Assembly (NCBI GenBank): GCA_934401755.1
Contig: CAKRSU010000007.1
Span: 1 to 64,000 of the forward strand
DNA: 64,000 nucleotides
Direction of reading: 5' to 3'
Source of the DNA: an uncultured Oxalobacter sp.
GTDB lineage: Bacteria; Pseudomonadota; Gammaproteobacteria; Burkholderiales; Burkholderiaceae_D
Made by a program: the position numbers and the translations under genes. Positions 1 to 7,993 of the stretch are shown piece by piece; the first letter of the stretch is position 1; each line of letters starts with the position of its first letter. Under the pieces are notes generated by a model. That model saw nothing but the letters and a program-made list of their open reading frames with translations, was not told the DNA's origin and did not search any database.

Positions 1-174
1 TCCTTTTTTTTTATCTTTTTTCCTTTTTTATTCCTTTTGAAGCTTTTATCTCTTTTGGCGCTATCTTTTCTAAGGGATCGCTCTTTCCCTTTTTCGCTGC
101 TTTTAGGGCTTTGGGTGTATCCTTTTGGTGCTTCAATGGCTTTTTCGCTCTTTCTAAATGCTTATGGCGGTTAA
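1..174 (+). CDS. C-terminal end of a possible membrane protein (partial)
   Basis: An open frame enters from the left edge and runs 57 codons to a TAA at 172-174. The translation is almost all Phe, Leu and other hydrophobic residues, with one charged break (KLL, then RDRS) and a final stretch ending in NAYGG, as expected for the last one or two membrane helices of a transporter-like protein. The region is extremely T-rich, and T-rich DNA stays open by chance more easily than average, so the coding call is only moderate. A hairpin follows the stop directly, which supports a real gene end. No family is recognised. Confidence 0.42.
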   Translation, partial: SFFFIFFPFLFLLKLLSLLALSFLRDRSFPFSLLLGLWVYPFGASMAFSLFLNAYGG

Positions 175-197
175 GTTAATAAAGCTCAACCGCCATA
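163..197. terminator. Hairpin between convergent genes
   Basis: A perfect 10-bp stem (163-172 with 188-197) encloses a 15-nt loop. It overlaps the stop codon of the upstream partial frame and lies 25 bp beyond the ribE stop on the other strand. There is no clear T-run on either side, so it may act as a bidirectional stop or simply as an mRNA 3'-end stabiliser. Confidence 0.45.
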
Positions 198-222
198 AAT
201 AAATACCATCATATGGAATAAT

Positions 223-843
223 CTAATTCGATACTCCTGATGTCATCATACGTTCAACATAACGTGCAATAAGATCAATCTCAAGATTGACATGCATTCC
301 AGCTTTTAAATGTTTTAATGCCGTTACTTCTATCGTATGAGGGATTAAATTAATTGAAAAACGACAACCACTAGGTACGTCTTCTACTCGATTAACAGTC
401 AATGAGACTCCATTAACAGCAACAGATCCCTTATAAGCTAAAAACTTTCCAAGTTCTTGTGGCGCTTCTATCACAAGCTCATGCGATTCAGCAACTGGAA
501 CAAAACGAACCACAGTCCCAATTCCATCAACATGTCCAGAAACAAGATGTCCCCCTAAATTGTCTCCCAACGCTAATGCTCGCTCAAGATTAACCTCACC
601 GACTTGATCCAATCCCGATGTTTTATCAAGACTTTCTCGAGATACATCCACTGAAAACCCATTAACTGTCTTTTCAACGACTGTCATACAGGCTCCATTA
701 ATCGCAATAGAATCGCCAATACGTACCTTATTCATTGGCAAATTTCCAGCATTCAGAATCAATCGAACACCTGCATCTTTGCCATTTCCTTGAGAAATAA
801 CAGAAGTGATCGTTCCGACTGTTTCTACAATCCCTGTAAACAT
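223..843 (-). CDS. ribE: Riboflavin synthase, alpha subunit
   Basis: This enzyme dismutates two 6,7-dimethyl-8-ribityllumazine molecules to riboflavin plus a pyrimidine that is recycled. The 206 residues show the two tandem lumazine-binding barrels of the family: MFTGIVETVG opens the first and GGHLVSGHVDG (97-107) opens the second. The matching strands IAINGACMTV (47-56) and VAVNGVSLTV (141-150) show the internal repeat. The length is normal for the family. It starts 2 bp after the ribD stop, so the two genes are almost certainly co-transcribed and perhaps translationally coupled. No FMN riboswitch is visible upstream of the pair. Confidence 0.97.
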   Translation of the reverse strand: MFTGIVETVGTITSVISQGNGKDAGVRLILNAGNLPMNKVRIGDSIAINGACMTVVEKTVNGFSVDVSRESLDKTSGLDQVGEVNLERALALGDNLGGHLVSGHVDGIGTVVRFVPVAESHELVIEAPQELGKFLAYKGSVAVNGVSLTVNRVEDVPSGCRFSINLIPHTIEVTALKHLKAGMHVNLEIDLIARYVERMMTSGVSN

Positions 844-845
844 AT

Positions 846-1988
846 TTATTTCTCCTTATTTCTTTCAATAATCCTAGCGATAATTCTCAAATCTTTGCCA
901 ATTGGTACGATTTCACGGATATCTAAATTAATTCTTTCATCTAAAGACGGTACTGCGTCAATACTCAACATATTTCTACCGCCTCCTAATAAACATGGCG
1001 CCATATAAATAAGTAATTCATCAACAAGCCCCGCCTGTATTAAGGCACCTGACAAAGTCGCGCCAGCTTCCACATGAACTTCGTTGATTCCTTTTTTTCC
1101 TAAAATCTTCATCATCTCATGAAGATTAACTCGCCCTGTATCATTAATCGCCGCATATACTTCTGCCCCTCTGTTTTTAAGCAGATCAACTTTTAATGGA
1201 GAAGCATTAGCCGCAAATAACCAAACAGATCCTGAATCCAAAATTTTTGCATCAACCGGTGTTTTTAAATGACTATCAACGACAATACGAATTGGCTGAC
1301 GAATAACGATGGGTAATCTAACATTTAATTGAGGATTATCCGTCAAAACTGTTCCAATTCCAGTCATGACTGCATCTGCTTTCATTCGCCAATAATGTGC
1401 ATCCTGTCGAGCAGCTTTTGATGTAATCCATTGACTTTCTCCATTAGGTAAAGCAGTCTTACCATCTAAACTTGCAGCAAGTTTAACGCGCACCCATGGA
1501 CGACCTTTTTCAATACGAGATAAAAATCCTGGATTGAGTTCACGAGCTTGCTGTTCAAATACTCCTTGATAAACCTCAATTCCAGCTTCACGCAATCGTG
1601 CAAATCCTTTACCTGCAACTTGTGGATTGGGATCTTGCATTGCTGCAACAACTTTACCAACCTTTGCTCGAATCAATGCATCCACACATGGTGGAGTTCT
1701 ACCAAAATGAGCGCAAGGCTCCAGCGTCACATAAACCGTTGCACCAACAACATTTTGATATTTCCTAATAGCATCATTTAACGCTTCGATTTCCGCATGA
1801 TTTCCACCTACTGGCTGTGTATATCCTTCTCCCAGAATCATCCCATCTTTTACAATCACACAACCAACACGCGGATTAGGTGATACCGCAATAGAACATT
1901 GTTTTGCCAATTCCAATGCACGATTCATAAAAAATACATCATGCTTTTGCAGAGTCATTTTATTGTCTGCCTTTATTGTTCTATCCAT
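846..1988 (-). CDS. ribD: Bifunctional riboflavin biosynthesis deaminase/reductase RibD
   Basis: RibD carries out the second and third steps of riboflavin synthesis: deamination of the pyrimidine intermediate, then NADPH-dependent reduction of its ribosyl side chain. The N-terminal cytidine-deaminase-like domain (about 17-155) has HAE at 64-66 and PCAHFGRTPPC up to residue 101, giving the zinc ligands H64, C92 and C101. The C-terminal RibD_C reductase domain follows (about 158-375). AGGAG lies six bases before the ATG at 1988, which supports the longer start; a downstream Met at codon 11 is possible. It lies between glyA and ribE, as in related betaproteobacteria, but here a strong terminator separates it from glyA. 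Confidence 0.96.
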   Translation of the reverse strand: MDRTIKADNKMTLQKHDVFFMNRALELAKQCSIAVSPNPRVGCVIVKDGMILGEGYTQPVGGNHAEIEALNDAIRKYQNVVGATVYVTLEPCAHFGRTPPCVDALIRAKVGKVVAAMQDPNPQVAGKGFARLREAGIEVYQGVFEQQARELNPGFLSRIEKGRPWVRVKLAASLDGKTALPNGESQWITSKAARQDAHYWRMKADAVMTGIGTVLTDNPQLNVRLPIVIRQPIRIVVDSHLKTPVDAKILDSGSVWLFAANASPLKVDLLKNRGAEVYAAINDTGRVNLHEMMKILGKKGINEVHVEAGATLSGALIQAGLVDELLIYMAPCLLGGGRNMLSIDAVPSLDERINLDIREIVPIGKDLRIIARIIERNKEK

Positions 1989-2027
1989 GGCATTCTCCTA
2001 ATCAATCAATACAAAAAATTCTACCGA

Positions 2028-2065
2028 AAAAAAACCTGCAGGTCTTTTTTAGCCCGCAGGTTTTT
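2028..2065 (-). terminator. Rho-independent terminator of glyA
   Basis: The stem pairs 2030-2039 with 2056-2065 (AACCTGC/GCAGGTT extended by A:T pairs). Read on the minus strand it ends in about eight T residues, 30 bp beyond the glyA stop. It also precedes the ribD ribosome-binding site, so ribD-ribE either has its own promoter here or depends on read-through. Confidence 0.8.
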
Positions 2066-2094
2066 AAGTACATTATTAACAGTTCAAAAAATAT

Positions 2095-3342
2095 TTATTT
2101 TTGATAAACAGGGAATGCAACTGTTAATTTTTTGACTTCAGCCGTTACACGATCAAGAACGGTTTGATCAGTATGATTTTCAATCGCATCAGCAATCAAG
2201 TTTGCGATTAGAACCATTTGTTCTTCTTTAAAACCACGTGTTGTCATTGCAGGGGTACCTAAACGGATACCGGATGTCACAAATGGAGACTGAGGGTCAT
2301 TAGGTACTGCATTACGATTACAAGTAATATGACATTGTCCCAAAATATCTTGAGCCAAACGCCCAGTTACTCCCTTATTTTGCAAATCGACCAACATCAC
2401 ATGAGATTCCGTGGTTCCAGAAACAATATTGAATCCACGACTGATCAATGTGTCACATAAAACCTTTGCATTTTTAACAACTTGCTGCTGATAAACTTTA
2501 TATTCTGGCTGCAAAGCTTCTTGAAAAGCAACGGCCTTACCTGCAATCACATGCATTAATGGACCACCTTGCAATCCTGGGAAAACAGCAGAATTAATCT
2601 TACGTTCAAGTTCAGCCTTCATCAGGATAAAACCGCCTCGTGGACCACGCAAAGATTTATGAGTTGTTGAAGTCACAATATCAGCATATGGAACAGGATT
2701 TGGATAAACCCCTGCGGCAATTAACCCAGCATAATGCGCCATATCAACCATAAAGAAAGCGCCAATTTCTTTAGCAACTTTTGCGAAACGTTCGAAATCA
2801 ATTTTTAATGAATAAGCCGATGCCCCGGCAATAATTAATTTAGGCTTATGCTGGCGTGCTAATTTTTCCATTTGATCATAATCAATGACCCCATTAGCAT
2901 CTAATCCATAAGAAACAACATTAAACCATTTACCGGACATATTAAGTGCCATACCATGGGTCAAATGTCCGCCTTCTGCTAATGACATACCCATCACAGT
3001 ATCGCCAGGATTTAACAATGCTAAGAACACAGCTTGGTTAGCCTGAGATCCAGAATTAGGCTGAACATTTGCCGCATCTGCGCCATATAATTTCTTAACA
3101 CGTTCAATGGCCAATGTTTCAACAACATCAACAAATTCACAACCACCATAATAACGTTTTCCAGGATAACCTTCTGCATACTTATTCGTCAGCTGGGTAC
3201 CCTGTGCTTCCATAACCGCTGGGGATGTATAGTTTTCGGAAGCAATCATTTCAATATGTTCTTCCTGACGAAGATTTTCCTGCTGAATAGCAGCCCACAG
3301 CGCTGGATCAACCTTAGCTATGGTGTGGTCTTTAGCAAACAT
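2095..3342 (-). CDS. glyA: Serine hydroxymethyltransferase
   Basis: A cytosolic PLP enzyme that interconverts serine and glycine while charging tetrahydrofolate with a one-carbon unit, the folate pool that metH in this window also draws on. The 415 residues include the PLP-lysine motif [14 protein letters not shown] (224-237, Schiff-base Lys229), VDMAHYAGL (199-207) and an N-terminal SENYTSPAV segment. Length and motifs are complete. GGAG lies seven bases before the ATG. It appears monocistronic, because it is followed by a good terminator. Its 278-bp upstream region contains no glycine riboswitch that I can recognise. Confidence 0.98.
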   Translation of the reverse strand: MFAKDHTIAKVDPALWAAIQQENLRQEEHIEMIASENYTSPAVMEAQGTQLTNKYAEGYPGKRYYGGCEFVDVVETLAIERVKKLYGADAANVQPNSGSQANQAVFLALLNPGDTVMGMSLAEGGHLTHGMALNMSGKWFNVVSYGLDANGVIDYDQMEKLARQHKPKLIIAGASAYSLKIDFERFAKVAKEIGAFFMVDMAHYAGLIAAGVYPNPVPYADIVTSTTHKSLRGPRGGFILMKAELERKINSAVFPGLQGGPLMHVIAGKAVAFQEALQPEYKVYQQQVVKNAKVLCDTLISRGFNIVSGTTESHVMLVDLQNKGVTGRLAQDILGQCHITCNRNAVPNDPQSPFVTSGIRLGTPAMTTRGFKEEQMVLIANLIADAIENHTDQTVLDRVTAEVKKLTVAFPVYQK

Positions 3343-3620
3343 TTGCGCTCCAAATTATATTCTTGCAAAGAGGAAAATAATTAAACAACCATATAGCTGT
3401 TCAATATCAAATACATTAGAAATATCTTTTCAAAGACTGTTTCCATCAGGATAAAAATAATTCGATCTATAAAACAGCCTTATGAAAAATAAGCCAATTA
3501 TTTTATATAAATCAATAATTTTAGACAAGCAAAGTTCCTATTTCAAGCAATAGCTCATATATAATATTCGCGAATCTTACCTAAAAACTCTTTCAACCCA
3601 ACATTGATAGGAATCATATT

Positions 3621-3806
3621 ATGCCAACTATTAATATCCAGCTTTTTGAAGGTCGCTCTACCGAACAAAAACGTGAACTTGCTAAAGCGATTACTGAAGC
3701 AACGGTTAAAACACTAAAATGCAGTCCTTCTGCTGTTGATATTATTATGACTGATGTTAAAAAAGAAAATTGGGCAACAGCTGGCAAACTTTGGTCTGAC
3801 CAGTAA
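3621..3806 (+). CDS. 4-oxalocrotonate tautomerase family protein
   Basis: A 61-residue tautomerase-superfamily protein. It begins MPTINIQLFEGRS, so Met removal exposes the catalytic N-terminal proline of this fold. The beta-alpha-beta pattern and the closing WATAGKLW are typical of short 4-OT-like subunits that assemble as hexamers. No aromatic-degradation genes lie nearby, so the substrate is unknown; such stand-alone copies are common in Burkholderiales. AGGA precedes the ATG by nine bases. A TATAAT-like hexamer lies upstream at 3560-3565. Confidence 0.88.
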   Translation: MPTINIQLFEGRSTEQKRELAKAITEATVKTLKCSPSAVDIIMTDVKKENWATAGKLWSDQ

Positions 3807-3830
3807 ATCGCTCTAACAACGCAATACAAT

Positions 3831-3873
3831 AGAACCTAAAAAGTGAATCCTACTTATTCACTTTCCGGGTTCT
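3831..3873. terminator. Hairpin between convergent tautomerase and antiporter genes
   Basis: A two-part inverted repeat: AGAACC (3831-3836) pairs with GGTTCT (3868-3873), and inside it an A-rich arm ending AGTGAAT pairs with ATTCACTTT. It sits between two genes that converge, and no long T-run is present, so a bidirectional terminator is likely but not certain. Confidence 0.55.
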
Positions 3874-3896
3874 AATCATACTTCTATTAAAAATTA

Positions 3897-5270
3897 TCAG
3901 GCCTTATTCTTTTCTTCACGGTCATCATGCCAAAAGCGTGCCAATAATGGTTTAACCGTCGCACCATGCATTAAAATTGACATCGTAATAACAATAAGTA
4001 CGAGATGAATGAGTTCTAATGCTAGAGATTCTGCAATTCCTTTATTAATAACATACATCAGGTAATACAACGATCCAATTCCACGGACGCCGAACCATGC
4101 AGAAAGCCCTTTCACACGCCAAAAACCACGTTGCGGTAACATCCCAATATAAACACTTAATGGCCGCACAATAAAAAACAAAAATAGCGATAATCCAACT
4201 GATCGAATGCTCCAAGAACTGAGAAATAACGTTCCTCCTACTAGCAAAATCAACACTAATTCTGATAAACGTTCAAGATATTCTTGAAATACGAGTGAAC
4301 TCGAACTGACAAAAGGTTGGCCATTAGGCAGTGTTTGAGGTCTTAATACGATTGGTTTTTGAATAGATTGAGCTGAATTATCCACCTCTTTAATTGAAGT
4401 TTTCTCCGAAAAAACACCCTTAACATCAAAAACTCGTTTTCCCTGCGCAATACGTTGCGCCGCTTTAAATTCAGTTTGCCGCAATGCAACTGCAGCTACA
4501 AATACCGCCAAAAATCCCCAAGCATTACATATCTCAGAAATACCATATACAACGCCAATTAGACCCAATCCTAAAAAATCATCTAATAATCCACTACGAT
4601 ATTTTTGATGGACTCGGCTAACAAGTAACCCCATTGCCCATCCCATAAAGCAACCAATGGCAATGCCTCCTGCGGTTGCCCATAAAATATCATTTAAGGC
4701 CCATTGCCAAATCCAATTGCCAAATTTATTGTTAGATGCGAGCAAAGTCATCCCTAAGATAACAAACGGAAAAGCACTACCATCATTCATTCCCGCTTCA
4801 CAAGTTAATGTAAAACGTAACCGATCAGAATCCCCCGGACGACGGCTTTGCACATCAGTTGCCAAAACAGGATCCGTTGGCGCAACGATTGCCCCCAATA
4901 AAACAGCACCCCCTAAAGGTAAATGCAAAATATAGTAACCAAATAGTGTCGTTAGCCCCACACTCACTAACATTGATGTACTTGCTAATAGAATCGGCGC
5001 TTTCCATCGAATTAAAGTCACAGGGACCGGCATTTTTACTCCTGCAGAAAATAAAGAAATTAATGCCGCAACTTCAGTTAATGCCTCAAGAAATTCTGAC
5101 TGCTTAAGCGGATTAAAATGAAAAAGATTTAATCCTGTTGGACCAACAATAATACCGACTGCTAAATAAAGAATAGCGGTAGATACGGGTAATCGTCTTA
5201 AAATTGATGACGAAATCCCAATGGTAAGTAACAAACCACCTGTTAAAAGAAACCAATGTGCATTATTCAT
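3897..5270 (-). CDS. CPA1-type sodium/proton antiporter
   Basis: An inner-membrane cation/H+ antiporter of the NhaP/Na_H_exchanger type, predicted to exchange protons for Na+ or K+. Of its 457 residues about 390 form the usual array of hydrophobic helices. Family motifs are PTDPVLATDV (131-140) and EAGMNDGSAFPFV (158-170), where the Asp residues are the likely ion-binding and proton-binding sites. A hydrophilic insert of about 65 residues (roughly 275-340) interrupts the membrane part, and a short charged tail (HDDREEKNKA) ends it. Ion specificity cannot be read from the sequence. It is transcribed alone. Confidence 0.9.
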   Translation of the reverse strand: MNNAHWFLLTGGLLLTIGISSSILRRLPVSTAILYLAVGIIVGPTGLNLFHFNPLKQSEFLEALTEVAALISLFSAGVKMPVPVTLIRWKAPILLASTSMLVSVGLTTLFGYYILHLPLGGAVLLGAIVAPTDPVLATDVQSRRPGDSDRLRFTLTCEAGMNDGSAFPFVILGMTLLASNNKFGNWIWQWALNDILWATAGGIAIGCFMGWAMGLLVSRVHQKYRSGLLDDFLGLGLIGVVYGISEICNAWGFLAVFVAAVALRQTEFKAAQRIAQGKRVFDVKGVFSEKTSIKEVDNSAQSIQKPIVLRPQTLPNGQPFVSSSSLVFQEYLERLSELVLILLVGGTLFLSSWSIRSVGLSLFLFFIVRPLSVYIGMLPQRGFWRVKGLSAWFGVRGIGSLYYLMYVINKGIAESLALELIHLVLIVITMSILMHGATVKPLLARFWHDDREEKNKA

Positions 5271-5473
5271 GGATACTAAACCTTAAGAATTTCCTAATAT
5301 CCTTCTCACTATTTACAAAAATAGCATCATATACTTACAAATCGATGTTAATTGTTACAAAATACAAAACATTTCGTACATATCTAATAATAAAATAAGA
5401 TAAATACCCGCTATTACTTGCCGGATATAACAAATACCAGTTTCAGATATCAATAATGCAATAGGAGATCATC

Positions 5474-5947
5474 ATGAAACAGGCCACTCAAAAAGCGCTC
5501 GTTGTCGCTTTTATCATCTATCTGGCCAGTGCTATTTCAGTACCTGCTTTTGCTCGAGGTGGTCATGGCGGAGGTCCTCATGGCGGAGGATTTCATGGCA
5601 GACCACCAGGACCAGGCCCCGGCGGTAGACCGCCAGGAGGATTTCACGGAAGACCGCCACATGGTTGGCATCATAGAGGACCTCGTTGGCATGGTTCATA
5701 TGGTTTTTATATGGATCTAACCCCTGTTTTCTGGCGTCCATGGTACTATCCTCCTTATTATGGAAGACCTTATTACGAAAGTCCGACAGTCATTGTCCAA
5801 CAACCGATACAATATGTTAATAGGTATGACAATACCTCGAATTATTGGTACTACTGTCAAAGTCCCAAAGGTTATTATCCTTATGTGACCCAATGTGATG
5901 CTTCATGGATAAAGGTTCATCCATTTCCGCCAGATGCTCAAAATTAA
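5474..5947 (+). CDS. Secreted Gly/His/Pro-rich protein
   Basis: 157 residues with a clear Sec signal peptide: a positive start, a hydrophobic core and a probable cut after VPAFA. The mature N-terminal third is low-complexity, made of GGHGGG, PHGGGF, HGRPPG and similar repeats rich in Gly, His and Pro. The C-terminal half is aromatic and carries YYCQSPKGYYPYVTQC, a short Cys-containing motif seen in small exported proteins of Burkholderiales. The His-rich repeats could bind metal, but that is inference. AGGAG sits close to the ATG. It lies 39 bp before a lipoprotein gene on the same strand, so the two are probably co-transcribed. Confidence 0.8.
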   Translation: MKQATQKALVVAFIIYLASAISVPAFARGGHGGGPHGGGFHGRPPGPGPGGRPPGGFHGRPPHGWHHRGPRWHGSYGFYMDLTPVFWRPWYYPPYYGRPYYESPTVIVQQPIQYVNRYDNTSNYWYYCQSPKGYYPYVTQCDASWIKVHPFPPDAQN

Positions 5948-5986
5948 ATGAAATTAAGAAAGATCCGATTAAACGAAAGGAAGTCT

Positions 5987-6568
5987 ATGTCCTTTAAACC
6001 TCAATATCTTCTGCTATTAACGCCCCTTCTAATGACAGCTTGTTCTTCTGTTCCAACAGGTCCCAGCATTAATGTTATGCCAGGACCTAATGTTACTTTT
6101 GAACAATTTAAAGCAGATGATCAAGAATGCCGAGACTTTGCTGAACAGCGCGCAGGGGAACCTAGCAGCAATGAAACCAAAACAGCCGTTAAAAATGCTG
6201 CGATCACAACGGCAATTGGTGCTGCAGCGGGTGCTGCTTTTGATCATGGACATGGCCGTGGCGCTGCTGTCGGTGCAGGTGCCGGTCTACTTGTTGGCAC
6301 GCTCGCTGGAATTGGCAGCGGAGGACAAGCCTCCCGTACCACTCAAGTTCAATATGACAATGCTTATCAACAGTGTATGTATTCAAAAGGACATAGCGTT
6401 CCAATGAATGGAAACTATGAAACACGAGGCGGTAAAAATAGAGGGAACAGCTATGGCCCTCCTCCTCATACATCGAACCCTCCTCCTGAAGACTATGTGG
6501 TAAATCATCCTAAGTCAGAGCATCGGCATGCGCCATCTTCTGATGATTATGTCGTACAGGAAAATTAA
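5987..6568 (+). CDS. Glycine-zipper outer-membrane lipoprotein
   Basis: A lipoprotein of 193 residues from the preferred ATG at 5987. The frame is open further back, to an ATG at 5948, but only 5987 has a good ribosome-binding site (AAAGGAAG) and leads straight into a signal peptide ending LMTAC, the lipobox with the acylated Cys. Residues about 65-115 form a Gly/Ala-rich glycine-zipper segment (AAGAAF, GAAVGAGAGLLVGTLAG) like those that insert in outer membranes. The tail is Pro/His-rich with a repeated DDYVV/EDYVV motif. Its role is unknown; it pairs with the preceding secreted protein gene. Confidence 0.82.
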   Translation: MSFKPQYLLLLTPLLMTACSSVPTGPSINVMPGPNVTFEQFKADDQECRDFAEQRAGEPSSNETKTAVKNAAITTAIGAAAGAAFDHGHGRGAAVGAGAGLLVGTLAGIGSGGQASRTTQVQYDNAYQQCMYSKGHSVPMNGNYETRGGKNRGNSYGPPPHTSNPPPEDYVVNHPKSEHRHAPSSDDYVVQEN

Positions 6569-6581
6569 TCTTTAAAAATTA

Positions 6582-6612
6582 AACCTCACCAGATATAGTA
6601 TCTGATGAGGTT
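6582..6612. terminator. Strong hairpin after the lipoprotein gene
   Basis: A 14-bp stem (6582-6595 with 6599-6612) with one mismatch and a 3-nt loop lies between the convergent lipoprotein and zinc-ribbon genes. It lacks a T-run, so its termination strength is uncertain. Confidence 0.5.
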
Positions 6613-6642
6613 ACTCATGGGAGTATCGTTATAAAAACAATG

Positions 6643-7194
6643 CTATACGCCAGGCGCTGGTCGAACTAACAGGAATACAGCAAACCCAACCGTAAATACA
6701 ACGCAAACAAGCCACGTTAATAGCTGCTTCCAATAATTTTCTTTCCATTCGATATGCCCTTTAGATTCACGCCACCAATAAAACCCACGTAACGCACACC
6801 CCCAAATTAGCATAATCACAGCTGCCACACTTGAAGATTGGAATTCTTCCGCCTTAGCAATTAACGCCAATGATGCGGTACTAGAACTCGTAATATACAT
6901 GGCAATGCCATGAATCAAGAATAATATGATAACGTTAATAATGGCGACTCGAGTGAATGTTAAATACTGCTTGCAAATTCTAGACAATCCACTCTGATTT
7001 TTAGGAATTAGTCTGACTGGCCCGCGTCCTGCTCCTTTTGCGGGTTGCCTTGCATGAAACGCCTGCAAAGCCTCTTTCTCTTTGATAATTTCTTGACGAC
7101 ATGCATAACAATACCGAGCAAGCGGATTACCCATAAATTTCTTACCACATTCTTGGCAAGTTCGCTGTACTTCTTTTTTAGACTGTTTTGCCAT
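6643..7194 (-). CDS. Zinc-ribbon membrane protein, hypothetical
   Basis: 183 residues of unknown function. The N-terminus holds a four-Cys zinc ribbon, CQEC at 13-16 and CYAC at 29-32, in a short basic domain. A linker follows, then three hydrophobic segments (about 80-103, 118-138 and 157-178) that should cross the inner membrane. A zinc ribbon fused to a small membrane domain is seen in many uncharacterised bacterial proteins, and nothing here points to a substrate. It is transcribed alone, convergent with the lipoprotein gene. Confidence 0.75.
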   Translation of the reverse strand: MAKQSKKEVQRTCQECGKKFMGNPLARYCYACRQEIIKEKEALQAFHARQPAKGAGRGPVRLIPKNQSGLSRICKQYLTFTRVAIINVIILFLIHGIAMYITSSSTASLALIAKAEEFQSSSVAAVIMLIWGCALRGFYWWRESKGHIEWKENYWKQLLTWLVCVVFTVGFAVFLLVRPAPGV

Positions 7195-7348
7195 TTAGTA
7201 CCTGCATATAATAATTACTTAGATGGAATGTGCCGCAACTTAAGCTCTTCCATCACTAAAAAATGCATTATAACCTTTAAATGAGTTGACTGATTGATCC
7301 ATCTTAAACATATAGAATAGAAAATATTGCTCGAAACCTCTCACTAAC

Positions 7349-7954
7349 ATGGCGACAATATCCCCTAAAAATTCACCTAATTCCATGAAAGATACTCCCC
7401 AACTTGCTTTATGGCCAATTCAAAAACAAACCCTTATTTCATCTGGTTTATCCTCAAAAACGCCTGCTATTTTTCCCAATGAAGCCAATCGAATCACCGA
7501 ACGTTTGAAAGCACTCACACACTCCACATTTCGTATGAGCTGGCATCTCAAATTAAAACAAATTCAATATATTCATGAAAAAGGTATAGATACCATTACC
7601 AGACATGCCAATGAATTAATTGCGAACCGACTCGCTCCGGCTTATATTCCCAATGATGGGAAACAAACTCCCATGAAAGGTCATCCCGTCTTTATTGCAC
7701 AGCATGCAACAGGAACTTGTTGCAGAAGTTGCTTACAAAAATGGCATCATATTCCTCCTGGAACCGCCTTTACGCCAGCGCAACAGCATTACGTCACAAC
7801 ACTCATTATGACCTGGATTACTCGCCAGCTGAATCACTGGCAATCGTCTCATCATAAATCCCCGGCACTCATCAAGAAAAATAGCACACACACTCTCAAA
7901 AAAAATACCAACTACAATCCCGTTTCTGTTGATACAGATGACCTTTTTGTTTAA
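7349..7954 (+). CDS. DUF4186 family protein
   Basis: 201 residues. The core, about 50-160, matches the DUF4186 pattern as I remember it: ERLKAL near 51, FRMSWHLK, then NDGKQTPMKGHPVF (102-115) and QHATGTCCRSCLQKWH (118-133). The three Cys (124, 125, 128) and nearby His suggest metal binding. The N-terminal 45 residues and the Lys/Asn-rich tail are poorly structured extensions. Two starts are possible (7349 or the Met at 7385), and neither has a clear ribosome-binding site. Function unknown. Confidence 0.75.
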   Translation: MATISPKNSPNSMKDTPQLALWPIQKQTLISSGLSSKTPAIFPNEANRITERLKALTHSTFRMSWHLKLKQIQYIHEKGIDTITRHANELIANRLAPAYIPNDGKQTPMKGHPVFIAQHATGTCCRSCLQKWHHIPPGTAFTPAQQHYVTTLIMTWITRQLNHWQSSHHKSPALIKKNSTHTLKKNTNYNPVSVDTDDLFV

Positions 7955-7993
7955 TAAAATGGGAACCTATTTCCTTTAAATGATCGTTACACG

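Noticed and set aside
1989..2094. FMN riboswitch before ribD
   Set aside because: The gap is too short and contains only the glyA terminator and a ribosome-binding site.
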